DNA of 64,000 nucleotides from Rummeliibacillus sp963792445 (lineage in GTDB: Bacteria; Bacillota; Bacilli; Bacillales_A; Planococcaceae), in assembly GCA_963792445.1 (NCBI GenBank), contig CAWBWO010000014.1, positions 310,001 through 374,000 of the forward strand, given 5' to 3'. Of the stretch, positions 46,759-56,087 are shown one piece after another. The notes beneath the pieces are model-generated. The model did not search any database. It saw only the letters and a program-made list of their open reading frames with translations, and was not told the DNA's origin. Each line of letters opens with the position of its first letter. Position 1 is the stretch's first letter. A program made the position numbers and the translations under genes.

Positions 46759-47697
46759 TTATTCTTGTCTTGCAAGATCTGTTATATTTTCAAAAAAAGC
46801 TTCTCGATCAACATCATATATTAGATGAACAGGACGGCCATAATCCGAATTTTCTGTCTTGCCTTGGCTTGGTCCATCTGTATGAACAATACTTTTGATT
46901 GTTTTTCGTTTTACTATTTCCGGATCAAAAACAGACATCGTTGTTAATACATCCCATAGAAAATAAGTTGAATTTGTTTGGAAATGTAACAATGGGGGAA
47001 CCATTGCATAGCATTGACCTAAAAACTCAATGCCCATATCTTGTCGATTTCTTGCCCAATATGATCGAATATCTGTTGTTAATGGAACCTTATTGGTACT
47101 TTCAAGTGCTACTAAATCAATTTCAATTGAAGATTCCCATACACGTGCAACGGCTTCGGGATCCCAAAAGGCATTCCATTCTGCTGTACCATCATGTTCT
47201 GGTTCTTCAACATTCCCTTTTTCTAAAAACGTTCCACCCATCCAAATTAGCTTGTCGATTTTCTCCTCAATATCTGGAGCAAAATCCAAAGCTCTTGCTA
47301 AATCTGTTAATGGGCCTGTAAAAAGAAGTGTTATTTTCTCACTGCTTTCTCTTAATACATCTACTAAATGAAGATGAGCTGGTCTTTCAACTATCATCGG
47401 TTTTGTGATATCAAATTCATTTAAAACAGGCAATGCATCTACATAGAATGCATGCATTCGCCACTCTTTTGGAAATGGATTTTTTCCCTTTGAATTGGAT
47501 GGTGCCACTTCTACCGTAATCCCATGACCGAAACGATTGATAATCTTTTCACTTGCAAATAGTGCAGGCTCCAAATAAGAATCTGCTGGAATTACACCAA
47601 CGCCTACTAAATCGATTTCTTCCATTTGCAATAATAAAAATAGTGATATTAAATCATCTACTCCACCATCATGGTTCAAATACACTTTCTTCGACAT
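46759..47697 (-). CDS. Nucleoside hydrolase (inosine-uridine preferring type)
   Basis: A 312-residue hydrolase that cuts the N-glycosidic bond of a ribonucleoside. The N-terminal calcium motif is here NHDGGVDDLISLFLL, an altered form of DxDPGxDD. GPLTDLARAL and MGGTFLEKG also match the family. The substrate is uncertain. ATG 47697 follows GAGGTG (8 bases); an upstream in-frame ATG is poorer. Confidence 0.85.
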   Translation of the reverse strand: MSKKVYLNHDGGVDDLISLFLLLQMEEIDLVGVGVIPADSYLEPALFASEKIINRFGHGITVEVAPSNSKGKNPFPKEWRMHAFYVDALPVLNEFDITKPMIVERPAHLHLVDVLRESSEKITLLFTGPLTDLARALDFAPDIEEKIDKLIWMGGTFLEKGNVEEPEHDGTAEWNAFWDPEAVARVWESSIEIDLVALESTNKVPLTTDIRSYWARNRQDMGIEFLGQCYAMVPPLLHFQTNSTYFLWDVLTTMSVFDPEIVKRKTIKSIVHTDGPSQGKTENSDYGRPVHLIYDVDREAFFENITDLARQE

Positions 47698-48063
47698 ATC
47701 AATCACCTCACCTGTCATTTGTATTGTTACACTTTAATGCTACCAAAAACCAATGGCATTTTCCATTTTTATTCTATTTTTTGTGATTAAATCGATTTTA
47801 TAATTAAAAGATTAGATAAAAAATACGAACATTCCATTTGCGGTGGCCTCACCTGTCTCGCTTTTTACGTGGGAGTCTTCGCCGATTCCACTTCAACAAT
47901 GATAGGAGTACTAATCTCCAGCAAAAGTTGCCAGTCAAAATATTATTAAAGATATTCTTCCATTCTTCCTTTTTCATTTAGTCAAAAAAGCATTTATGAA
48001 TTTAATTAAATTGTAAAATACATTAATATAATTAGAAGTACTTTCTTAGGGGGTTTTTCCCAA
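47698..48063. other. Non-coding gap with a dispersed repeat fragment
   Basis: Between the nucleoside hydrolase and the small gene at 48064. The only structure I recognise is the repeat B fragment at 47832-47900. The rest is AT-rich and has no good frame. Confidence 0.5.
47832..47900 (-). repeat. Fragment of a Bacillales dispersed repeat, family B
   Basis: On the minus strand it reads GTGGAATCGGCGAAGACTCC and, further on, AGCGAGACAGGTGAGGCC. This is a worn version of the GTGGAAGGCGAAGACTCC...AGCGAG...GGTGAGGCCCCGC element that I recall many times in Bacillus and Lysinibacillus genomes. Much more GC-rich than the flanks. Confidence 0.6.
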
Positions 48064-48243
48064 TTGAATAAAATGATTAAGGCATTTATGATTCTTCTTT
48101 TCATATTAATGTTCTTAAAATTCGGCGCATCCATCATACGATTAATCGTTACTTTATTAATGTACAAATTTGTTTTTATTTTAGTTATGGTACTTCTTGT
48201 TTTTTGGCTACTTTATAGAATAGTTCTTTCGAATAAGTTATAG
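48064..48243 (+). CDS. Small membrane protein (59 aa), unknown
   Basis: A TTG start at 48064 follows TTAGGGGG by about 10 bases. The product is MNKMIKAFMILLFILMFLKFG, then a short loop and a second helix (FVFILVMVLLVFWLLYRIVL). Two membrane helices, basic ends, no recognisable family. The U-rich leader and the long gap to its neighbours suggest a single gene. Confidence 0.55.
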   Translation: MNKMIKAFMILLFILMFLKFGASIIRLIVTLLMYKFVFILVMVLLVFWLLYRIVLSNKL

Positions 48244-48334
48244 AGGGACTATTGTTGCATCTATTTATTAAAAAATTATGTTACCTTAATTTATAAAGAA
48301 ATTTTTTCTTTAAAAGTAATTTGAGGTGAATAAT

Positions 48335-48967
48335 TTGAAGAAAATGGCAATGTTTTTGAGCATGTTGATGATGTGTTCGATGATCATCGTAGGTTTTACA
48401 ATTCCAACAACGGCTGATGCCAAGGTTGGGAAGAAATTCACAGATCATGTAACAAAATGTGTTGATGGAGATACAGCTTATTTTAAAAAGGCGGGATATT
48501 CACGATTCCTATATGTGGATACACCAGAATCAACTAATAAGATTGAACCATATGGTAAAACTGCTTCTAAATACACATGCAGTAAATTAAAAAATGCAAA
48601 GAAAATCCAGTTACAATATGATGGCCCCAAAAAAGATAAATACGGCCGTACGCTTGTATGGGTATTTGTTGATGGAACGCTATTACAAGAGTCTTTGGTG
48701 AAAAAAGGCTATGTAAAAAAATTCTATGATTATGGTACATATTCCTATGAAAGCAAACTAAGAACACTGCAAGCAAAAGCGAAGAAGAGCAAAGTAGGTA
48801 TATGGAGCAGTAAGAAAGTAACTACTCACAAGACAACTACAAAAAAAACAGATTTTCAAAACTGCACAGAATTAAGAAAATACTATCCAAACGGCGTACC
48901 AAAATCTCATCCAGCATATCAAGCAAAAATGGACAGAGACAAAGACGGATACGCATGTGAAAGATAA
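48335..48967 (+). CDS. Secreted thermonuclease-like nuclease with Excalibur domain
   Basis: Counting from the TTG at 48335 (GAGGTG upstream) the 210-residue protein has a signal peptide (KKMAMFLSMLMMCSMIIVGFTIPTTADA). An SNase domain with VTKCVDGDTAYF, LYVDTPES and KYGRTLVWVFVDG follows. The C-terminal Excalibur domain carries the Cys/calcium motif DRDKDGYACE. SNase enzymes cut DNA and RNA with calcium; Excalibur domains are often found in secreted wall-associated proteins. An extracellular nuclease is likely. Confidence 0.9.
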   Translation: MKKMAMFLSMLMMCSMIIVGFTIPTTADAKVGKKFTDHVTKCVDGDTAYFKKAGYSRFLYVDTPESTNKIEPYGKTASKYTCSKLKNAKKIQLQYDGPKKDKYGRTLVWVFVDGTLLQESLVKKGYVKKFYDYGTYSYESKLRTLQAKAKKSKVGIWSSKKVTTHKTTTKKTDFQNCTELRKYYPNGVPKSHPAYQAKMDRDKDGYACER

Positions 48968-49026
48968 AAGCGGAGGCGGCTCGATTTAAGGAAGATAGCC
49001 TGAGAGCACCACGTTCTGAGAGCCCT
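48968..49026 (+). repeat. Dispersed intergenic repeat, family A copy 2
   Basis: AGCGGAGGCGGCT, then AAGGAAGATAGCCTGAG and CACCACGTTCTGAGAG, which matches copy 1 (1899-1986, minus strand) over its first 40 bases or so. It begins 1 base after the nuclease stop codon. Confidence 0.55.
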
Positions 49027-49057
49027 GAGATCAATCGAATGATTGGTCTCTTTTTTT
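49026..49057 (+). terminator. Terminator after the nuclease gene
   Basis: GAGATCAATCG pairs with TGATTGGTCTC (GAGA-CAAT/ATTG-TCTC), followed by seven T. Confidence 0.75.
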
Positions 49058-49348
49058 ATTAATTCATAGTAAAGATTATTTATAAAGATGAAATAAATCA
49101 GAGGGAAAATATGCGTATGAATAAATGATATATATAACTTTTGATACATTGTTATTACTATCGTATTATTGCAGAATAATATACATGGATTATTTGTCGA
49201 ACCTTGTCAAAATAACCTATATTTTTTGATTCAAAGGGGTATATCGATATACAATATAAGTTAGAATATGCTCAGAAGATAGCGTATTTTATACTATTTC
49301 TACTAGATTTAGTCAGTGAAGATTGATTTGTAAGTAGGAGGTACTTTC
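49058..49348. other. AT-rich intergenic region before the acetyltransferase gene
   Basis: About 290 AT-rich bases without a gene. A perfect 14-bp palindrome, GTATATCGATATAC, lies at 49239-49252, 97 bases before the start codon, and could be a protein-binding site. Confidence 0.45.
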
Positions 49349-51271
49349 ATGCCGGAACCGGTAAGAAAAAATCATAGATACATAAGTGGTTTGGACGGCC
49401 TGAGAGCGATATCGGTAATAGCGGTTATTTTATACCATCTGCATGTAAATGGCGTTGTAGGAGGGCATCTAGGCGTTACCGTTTTCTTTGTTTTGTCAGG
49501 CTATTTAATTACAGATTTATTAATAAATGAATGGGAAAAACACGGAACAATTGATTTGAAAATCTTTTGGATAAAAAGAATTAGAAGATTAATCCCGGCT
49601 CTATTCATTATGTTAGTTTTAGTAGGATTTTGGATTATTCTTTTCCAACGTTCTTTTTTAGTTGGATTACGCTCAGAAATAATGGCAGCTGCTGTTTATA
49701 TTAGTAACTGGTTCTATATTGTGGTCAATCATTCTTATTTTACGAAGTTTGCAGCTCCATCACCGCTGCAACATATGTGGTCACTAGCAGTAGAGGAACA
49801 ATTTTACATCATTTGGCCACTTGTTATCCTCATTTCCTTCCGATTTGTTCGTCATAAGGAAAAGTTTGCTCTAGGAATCTTTAGTGTAGCTCTTTTATCA
49901 GCGATCATGATGGCAATCATGTACACACCGGGTGAGGACCCTAGTCGCGTCTACTACGGAACTGATACACGTGCATTTTCTATTTTAATCGGAGCAGCTT
50001 TGGCATGTGTTTGGCCCAGCAGAAAACTGAAAACCAATATAACAGATGGTGCAAAGAAACTATTAAATGGAGCGGGTGCTATTAGTTTCTGTATTCTCCT
50101 ATTCATGTTTTTCTTCATGCATGAAGAGGGACCATTTTTATACTATGGGGGAATGTTTCTAGCATCCATTGTGACTGCGATATTAATCGCATCAATTGTG
50201 CATCCTGCAAGCCGGGTAGGGGATGTATTAAGCTTAAAACCGTTGTTATGGATTGGTGTACGTTCATATGGAATTTATATTTGGCATTTTCCGTTTGTTG
50301 TATTGATGGGATTTGGAATCGAGGGTGTAGAAGTACCTCTTTGGAAAACGGTTTTGATCATAGCATTAACGCTTTTATTTGCTGAACTTTCTTGGCGATT
50401 TATAGAGGTACCGGTTCGCCAAGGTGTATGGAAAATATGGTTTTATAAATTTAAAACACATGAGTGGTCTTGGAACTGGAAAGAATGGGCGCTTCCTTAT
50501 CGAATAGGCTCAAGCTTAGCTGGGTGTATCATCATCATTTTTGTTATGGGGATGGTTATTCCACCACCACAAAATGAGACAGGTAGTCAAGCGTTGGAAC
50601 AACATTTAAAAGACGAACAGAAAAACCTAAATGAAGCAAAGACACAGGATACATCTCAAAAAGAAGAGAAAAAGGTAACATCAAAGGAAAATGTTAAGAA
50701 GGATCAATCGAATAATGAAACGGATCAGAAAGTAGCGGTAAAAGCAGCTCAATTAGAAACAGAGCGGAAGAAAATTACGGCGATGGAAGTACCCGATTCT
50801 ATTAGTGTAACTGCAATTGGCGATTCCGTAATGTTGAGTGCAGCCACAGCCTTGAAGAAACAAATACCACAAATCATTGTTGATGCAAAAGTTGGGCGTC
50901 AGGTATATGAGACACCTACTATTGTGAAGAAATTAAAAAGTGAAGGAAAATTAGGTAAAGTGGTTGTCCTTGGATTAGGGTCTAATGGTGATTTTAGTCA
51001 GTCACAACTAAATGAGTTAATAAATACAATTGGCAATGACCATCATATTTATATGGTAAATACGCGTGTTCCAAGAAATTGGCAAGAAAACGTAAATCGT
51101 AAAATAAAAGATGCTGTAAAACAACATCGAAATCTAAAGCTTATTGATTGGTATCGTGTGACAGAGGGACAGTATGATTTGTTCTATGATGATCATATTC
51201 ATCCAAATCAAGCAGGCGGAGAGTATTACACAGCGTTAATTAGTAGCGAAATTTCAAAAGGTGAAAAATAA
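49349..51271 (+). CDS. oatA: Peptidoglycan O-acetyltransferase OatA type
   Basis: A 640-residue two-part enzyme. The N-terminal acyltransferase-3 domain has about ten membrane helices (opening SGLDGLRAISVIAVILYHL, then FFVLSGYLITDLL and HMWSLAVEEQFYIIWPLV). A Lys/Glu-rich linker (about 405-475) leads to the extracellular SGNH esterase domain with Ser in AIGDSVMLSAA and Asp/His in DDHIHPNQAG. OatA O-acetylates MurNAc and gives lysozyme resistance; the exact acceptor is inferred. ATG 49349 follows AGGAGG. Confidence 0.87.
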   Translation: MPEPVRKNHRYISGLDGLRAISVIAVILYHLHVNGVVGGHLGVTVFFVLSGYLITDLLINEWEKHGTIDLKIFWIKRIRRLIPALFIMLVLVGFWIILFQRSFLVGLRSEIMAAAVYISNWFYIVVNHSYFTKFAAPSPLQHMWSLAVEEQFYIIWPLVILISFRFVRHKEKFALGIFSVALLSAIMMAIMYTPGEDPSRVYYGTDTRAFSILIGAALACVWPSRKLKTNITDGAKKLLNGAGAISFCILLFMFFFMHEEGPFLYYGGMFLASIVTAILIASIVHPASRVGDVLSLKPLLWIGVRSYGIYIWHFPFVVLMGFGIEGVEVPLWKTVLIIALTLLFAELSWRFIEVPVRQGVWKIWFYKFKTHEWSWNWKEWALPYRIGSSLAGCIIIIFVMGMVIPPPQNETGSQALEQHLKDEQKNLNEAKTQDTSQKEEKKVTSKENVKKDQSNNETDQKVAVKAAQLETERKKITAMEVPDSISVTAIGDSVMLSAATALKKQIPQIIVDAKVGRQVYETPTIVKKLKSEGKLGKVVVLGLGSNGDFSQSQLNELINTIGNDHHIYMVNTRVPRNWQENVNRKIKDAVKQHRNLKLIDWYRVTEGQYDLFYDDHIHPNQAGGEYYTALISSEISKGEK

Positions 51272-51319
51272 AAAAGGTGCTATAAAGTCTAAAATGAGAA
51301 GACTTTATAGCACCTTTAG
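51272..51319. terminator. Convergent terminator of oatA and the antiporter gene
   Basis: AAAGGTGCTATAAAGTCT pairs with AGACTTTATAGCACCTTT across a 9-base loop: an 18-base stem. Confidence 0.9.
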
Positions 51320-51323
51320 TTCG

Positions 51324-53351
51324 TTATTCTATATGTTCATATAAGTTTACACTTTCAATATAATTGACAAATCTTCGTAAATCCCGTTCTTGTTCGCGAC
51401 TAATTTCACCAGCTTCATACATATGATGAATTTCTGCACGTTCAGTTTCAGTAATAACTGACCGTAATTCATCTTTTAATTCCTCTTGTTTGTTTGTATT
51501 TACTGTGATAGGTGTTCTTATTTGATCAAGCGCTCTTTCGTATTCAAAAGCAACCATATAGTAGATATCAGGATGAGGTGATAAGTGTCCTTGCTCCTTT
51601 AAAAACGTTAAGGCTTGTTCATATGCATTTTTTCGAACTTCTTGTTTCATACGAAAATAGGAGATAAATTGCTCCTTATCAAGATGATATTTTTTTCGAG
51701 TGACTCTCCATTCATGTAAAATCTTATAGAAAATATAAGTAAAACCTTTTTGCATATTATTCTGAATGACACGCTTTCTTTCGATAAATGTAGTGGTTAA
51801 CCCAAGATACATATCTCCATCCAAATGATGCCCGTCATGTAATTCTTTTATATATTGTTCTTCAACTGCGAGTGCTTTTAACCGGATCATTGTCACTTCA
51901 CTTTGATGTCCAGGCTCAAAAGATTTAACGGCATTGCTTTCTAGCTGAGCTTGACGGAATAATTGCTGATATTCACCAATCAGTTGATAGGCTACATATC
52001 TGTTTTCATCATTCATCTCTCGGTGAATTTGCTTAATTGAGGCTAGTAAAATTCTCTTTTTTGCTTCATTAAAACTTAACTTTTGTTCATCGGATTGTGC
52101 TCCTGTTTCACTTGATTCGATCAGTAAAGGAAGGAAAAGAGTTGCAACAATTAAAGTAAATAAGATGACAGCTGAAGCTAAAAACAGAATCAGTGAACGC
52201 TCAGGGAATACATCGCCATTGTCAGTAATAAGAGGTAGTGACAAAACACCGGCCATTGTAACGGCACCCCGTACTCCTGTTAAGCTACTAAGCAAACTTG
52301 TTTTTAGTGAAGGCCTTTCATCTCGGCCCTTTCTGTATTCATAGATAGTAGTGAAATGAGACCAAACAAATCGTATACCTAATATGACTACACCAATTGC
52401 AATAGCATAACCCATTAGCTTCCAGTTATTAATACTAGTGTTTTTTATGGATGCTTTCATTGTCGATGGAATATTTAGCCCAAGTAATAAAAATACAATT
52501 CCATTTAGAATGAATAAAACGATGGACCAAGTATTTTCAGTAAGTAATTGTTCCTCTGCTAATACCGTCTCTGTTTTATCTTTGACTAAGGCTTGTGCAA
52601 TTCCAGCAACAACGACAGCGATTACCCCTGAAGCATGGAAAATATCTTCTGCTACTAAGTAGACGATAAAAGGGGTTAATAATTGTAAAAGCGTATGGAA
52701 TATGACATCACGGATCCCAGCTCTTCTTAAAGAAAAGCGAATTTGAGTTATGATGATGCCAACGATTAATCCCAAAATAGCACCTACGATAAAGGTATAA
52801 GCGAAATCAAGGAATGCTTCTTTAATCGAGAAATAGCCAGTAACGACTGCAGCCACAGCATATTTGAATGCCACAAGACCGGATGCGTCGTTGATTAACG
52901 ACTCTCCTCGAACAACATTTAAAATTTTCTCAGGTATTTGAATACGTTTTGCAATCCCATTTACTGCGACGGGATCGGTTGGAGAAAGAATGGCAGCCAG
53001 TGCAAATGCTGCAGCTATAGGAATTGAAGGGATTATCCAATGGATAAAGTAGCCACCGGCTAACGTAGTAATCAGTACTAAAAAAATGGCATTTCCTAAA
53101 ATGGGCATTCGCATATTCCACAGCTCTTCCCGCGGAAAATTACGGCCATCATTATATAAGAGCGGTGCTACAAATAATAATAAGAACCATCCTGTTTCTA
53201 ATTCTAAAGTGACACCTTTAAACAAAAGTGAAATGAATATTCCAAGAGCAATTTGTATAAGAGCTGTCGGAATGGAAGGTATGTAGTGGCTTATAATATT
53301 AGATATTAGTAAACACCCGATTAACAATAATACGATCATCAGTAAATCCAT
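51324..53351 (-). CDS. Sodium/proton antiporter, CPA1 family (NhaK-like)
   Basis: A 675-residue protein: about twelve membrane helices in the first 410 residues, with the CPA1 core motif AAILSPTDPVAVNGI and RGESLINDASGLVAF. A large cytosolic C-terminal domain, His/Glu-rich and helical, follows. It exchanges Na+ (perhaps K+ or Li+) for protons and aids pH and salt balance. The closest B. subtilis homologue I recall is NhaK (YvgP). ATG 53351 follows TGAGGATG. Confidence 0.87.
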   Translation of the reverse strand: MDLLMIVLLLIGCLLISNIISHYIPSIPTALIQIALGIFISLLFKGVTLELETGWFLLLFVAPLLYNDGRNFPREELWNMRMPILGNAIFLVLITTLAGGYFIHWIIPSIPIAAAFALAAILSPTDPVAVNGIAKRIQIPEKILNVVRGESLINDASGLVAFKYAVAAVVTGYFSIKEAFLDFAYTFIVGAILGLIVGIIITQIRFSLRRAGIRDVIFHTLLQLLTPFIVYLVAEDIFHASGVIAVVVAGIAQALVKDKTETVLAEEQLLTENTWSIVLFILNGIVFLLLGLNIPSTMKASIKNTSINNWKLMGYAIAIGVVILGIRFVWSHFTTIYEYRKGRDERPSLKTSLLSSLTGVRGAVTMAGVLSLPLITDNGDVFPERSLILFLASAVILFTLIVATLFLPLLIESSETGAQSDEQKLSFNEAKKRILLASIKQIHREMNDENRYVAYQLIGEYQQLFRQAQLESNAVKSFEPGHQSEVTMIRLKALAVEEQYIKELHDGHHLDGDMYLGLTTTFIERKRVIQNNMQKGFTYIFYKILHEWRVTRKKYHLDKEQFISYFRMKQEVRKNAYEQALTFLKEQGHLSPHPDIYYMVAFEYERALDQIRTPITVNTNKQEELKDELRSVITETERAEIHHMYEAGEISREQERDLRRFVNYIESVNLYEHIE

Positions 53352-53610
53352 AACATCATCCTCACATCAATTAAAGTGAAACTAACTTTTCACCCTCTAA
53401 AAAAATAATAAGATATCGAAAAAATTTCTACAAATAATATACCCTAATCCTGAAAAGCTTAAATTTTGACGAAGTTGTTACTAGATCAAACAAAATTGTT
53501 GAATTGTTACGATGGATGTGACCAAAATCATGACATCTATTCCACTAGCAGTTTATACTAAATAAGACCAAAACCTTTAATGGTTCGTAAGGATGAAGGA
53601 GATGAGCAAC

Positions 53611-54999
53611 TTGAAAACAGTTGTGGTAATCGGTGGAGGCATTACAGGTCTTTGCACCATGCATTATTTACAAAAACAAAAAAGAGAAAAAAATTTAGAT
53701 ATTCAACTTATACTTGTTGAAAAAAATGAGTTTCTAGGTGGTAAAATCCACTCGGTATATGACAATGGCTTCATTATGGAAACAGGAGCGGATTCTATTG
53801 TGGCACGACATAAGAGTGTAATGCCACTTGTTGAAGAGCTAGGCCTAGAAGATGAGTTAGTTTATAACGGTACAGGTATTTCCTATATATATACAAACAA
53901 TACATTGCATGCAATACCAACTGATAGTGTCTTTGGTATTCCGACAACAATTGAATCACTTAATAGTAGTACACTTGTTTCGACGGAAGGAAAACAAGAA
54001 GCATTAAAAGACTTAGAATTACCAAATGATCGCTTCACAAAGGATAGTTCGATAGGCGAGTTCCTTGAATATTTCTTAGGAAAAGAATTAGTTGAAAAAC
54101 AAATTGCACCTGTACTTTCTGGTGTATATTCAGGAGACTTATATAAATTAACAATGGCATCTACATTACCATATCTGCTTGATTATAAAGAACAATATGG
54201 CAGTATTATAAAAGGATTTGGAGCAAACCTTGAGCAATTCCAAAAATCAGCAGACAAAAAATTCATTTCGTTTCAAAATGGCCTATCCCAATTAATTGAT
54301 CGTTTAGAAGAAACATTAACAGATGTAGAAATAGTAAAGGGTGTAACAACAACCAATATTGCAAAGCAAGATCACCAATATATTTGCTCATTTGATGGGC
54401 ATGATGATATTACGTGTGATTTTGTAGTGCTATCTACTCCACATGCTGTGACAAGTAAAATTTTAAATGATCAAGAAATAGATGAAGAACTGGATGCCAT
54501 TAAAAATGCATCAATTATTGCGATTTATGTAGGATTTAATATCCCTGATAAGAGGTTACCAGCTGATGGTACAGGTTTTATTGTTTCTGAAAATAACAAT
54601 GTAAATTGTAATGCTTGCACGTGGACAAGCCGTAAATGGAAACATACATCTAAATCAGGAAATTTACTTGTTCGTATGTTCTATAAAAGTACAAATCCGA
54701 TTTTCGAGGAATTAAAAAACAAAAGCGAAGATGAATTAACGGCTATAGCATTAAATGATATTAAAAAATCACTAAAAATAATGGGCGAGCCGTCTGCAGT
54801 TAATGTCACAAAGTGGAATGATTTGATGCCTGTTTATGGTATGGGGCATGCTGCAATCGTAGATTCTCTAAACAATCAATTAGAAGAAAAATATTCAAAT
54901 GTTATTTTAGCCGGCTGTTCCTATTATGGTGTTGGAATCGGAAACTGTATTCAAAATGGATACGATACAGCCAAAAAAATTGCCAATCTATTAGGATAA
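53611..54999 (+). CDS. hemY: Coproporphyrinogen/protoporphyrinogen III oxidase (HemY/CgoX)
   Basis: HemY oxidises coproporphyrinogen III to coproporphyrin III in the Gram-positive heme route. The 462-residue FAD protein starts VVVIGGGITGLCTMHYL with the dinucleotide fold, then LVEKNEFLGGKI and GADSIVA. It ends with AGCSYYGVGIGNCIQNGY. The TTG at 53611 follows GGAG by 9 bases and is chosen; in-frame ATGs at 53593 and 53602 lack proper spacing. It stands alone, away from hemE-hemH. A sortase follows 43 bases later. Confidence 0.88.
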   Translation: MKTVVVIGGGITGLCTMHYLQKQKREKNLDIQLILVEKNEFLGGKIHSVYDNGFIMETGADSIVARHKSVMPLVEELGLEDELVYNGTGISYIYTNNTLHAIPTDSVFGIPTTIESLNSSTLVSTEGKQEALKDLELPNDRFTKDSSIGEFLEYFLGKELVEKQIAPVLSGVYSGDLYKLTMASTLPYLLDYKEQYGSIIKGFGANLEQFQKSADKKFISFQNGLSQLIDRLEETLTDVEIVKGVTTTNIAKQDHQYICSFDGHDDITCDFVVLSTPHAVTSKILNDQEIDEELDAIKNASIIAIYVGFNIPDKRLPADGTGFIVSENNNVNCNACTWTSRKWKHTSKSGNLLVRMFYKSTNPIFEELKNKSEDELTAIALNDIKKSLKIMGEPSAVNVTKWNDLMPVYGMGHAAIVDSLNNQLEEKYSNVILAGCSYYGVGIGNCIQNGYDTAKKIANLLG

Positions 55000-55042
55000 A
55001 ATTTACGAAAGCAAGAGGGTAAGAAAGGGGCTGATCATTTTA

Positions 55043-55702
55043 ATGATAAGAAAATTAGTTCTAGTATTCGGTATACTATTTCTCTTAATTGGCCTGTTAT
55101 TATCTTTTCAAAAACCAATCATGAGTTACCTTGTTGCCAATATGTCAAAAGAGGCCATTCAAAAGCCCAAAGTTGAACAACCAAAAGCTACTCCTAATTC
55201 AACTTTTGATTTTGCTGCAGTAAAAAATGTAAAATTGCAAGATGTCCTAGCTGCCCAAACCAAAAAGAAAGACGTCCAAGCAATTGGTGCCATAAGTGCC
55301 CCAAATGTTCAAATGCAGCTACCTATTGTTTATGGAATCTCGAGCGTTAATTTAACGATTGGAGCGGGAACCATGAAAAAAGACCAAGTAATGGGGCAGG
55401 GTAACTATGCTTTAGCCGCTCATAATATGAATGATAACAAAACACTATTCAGCCCATTAGCAAAAGTAAAAAAAGGCATGAACGTCTATATAACTGACTT
55501 CAAAAATATTTATGAATATAAAATTTCTGATGTTTTCATTGTAGAACCTACTCAAGTGGATGTAATTGATGACAAAGTAAATCAAAAACTAATAACGCTT
55601 GTTACTTGTAATAGTGATGGATCAAAACGAGTCATTATCCGCGGCTCACTTCTTAAAATATTTGCATACTCAGACGATACTTCCGTTTTTAAAATAAGCT
55701 AG
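55043..55702 (+). CDS. Class A-type sortase
   Basis: A 219-residue membrane-anchored transpeptidase that attaches LPxTG-type proteins to the wall. N-terminal anchor helix (about 5-22), then catalytic His127 (ALAAHNM), Cys189 (TLVTCN) and Arg196. The TLxTC motif is intact. No protein with an LPxTG signal is seen in the window. ATG 55043 follows AAAGGGG by about 12 bases, so initiation may be weak. It lies 43 bases after hemY and may be co-transcribed. Confidence 0.85.
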   Translation: MIRKLVLVFGILFLLIGLLLSFQKPIMSYLVANMSKEAIQKPKVEQPKATPNSTFDFAAVKNVKLQDVLAAQTKKKDVQAIGAISAPNVQMQLPIVYGISSVNLTIGAGTMKKDQVMGQGNYALAAHNMNDNKTLFSPLAKVKKGMNVYITDFKNIYEYKISDVFIVEPTQVDVIDDKVNQKLITLVTCNSDGSKRVIIRGSLLKIFAYSDDTSVFKIS

Positions 55703-55745
55703 CTATATGGAGTTATCCAATAAGACTATAATAAGTTTAAATGAT

Positions 55746-55786
55746 AAATCTGCTTTTCTATTCTCGATAGAAGGGCAGATTTTTTA
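55746..55786 (+). terminator. Terminator after the sortase gene
   Basis: AATCTGC pairs with GCAGATT with an inner TTCTAT/ATAGAA stem, then TTTTT. Confidence 0.78.
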
Positions 55787-55826
55787 CTTTTTTATTAAGT
55801 AAGTTTTGTGATTTTTCCAAATTGTC

Positions 55827-55855
55827 TTGACGTTAAAAGAAGAAAGGAGTATGAT
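55827..55855 (+). promoter_or_regulatory. Sigma-A promoter of the yitJ-metH operon
   Basis: TTGACG, 17-base spacer, TATGAT, ending 31 bases before the SAM riboswitch. Confidence 0.75.
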
Positions 55856-55885
55856 TCTTTTAATTATTCTAAAAATTTAATAGTG

Positions 55886-55990
55886 ATTCTTATCAAGAGA
55901 AGCCGAGGGACTGGCCCAATGAAGCTTCAGCAACCAGCCAAAAGTTTGGTCAGGTGCTAATTCCAGTGGGTAATCCTGTAGATAAGAAGG
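55886..55990 (+). promoter_or_regulatory. SAM riboswitch (S-box)
   Basis: Core features: P1 arms TTCTTATC and GATAAGAA, then GAGGGACTGGCCCAATGA, CAGCAACC, and GGTGCTAATTCC. With SAM bound the P1 stem forms and the terminator at 56011 is allowed. Without SAM, the 3' P1 arm (AAGAAGG) can pair with the terminator's 5' arm (CCTTCTT), giving an antiterminator. Confidence 0.96.
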
Positions 55991-56010
55991 AGCATAACAT
56001 TAGAAATTAC

Positions 56011-56049
56011 AAACCTTCTTATTTTGATGTAAGAAGGTTTTTTATTTTT
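56011..56049 (+). terminator. SAM-controlled terminator
   Basis: AAACCTTCTTA pairs with TAAGAAGGTTT, followed by TTTATTTTT. Its 5' arm competes with the 3' arm of riboswitch P1. Confidence 0.9.
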
Positions 56050-56087
56050 GAAAAGTTCGCCTGCTAAGAATAGAAAGGATGGATTGT

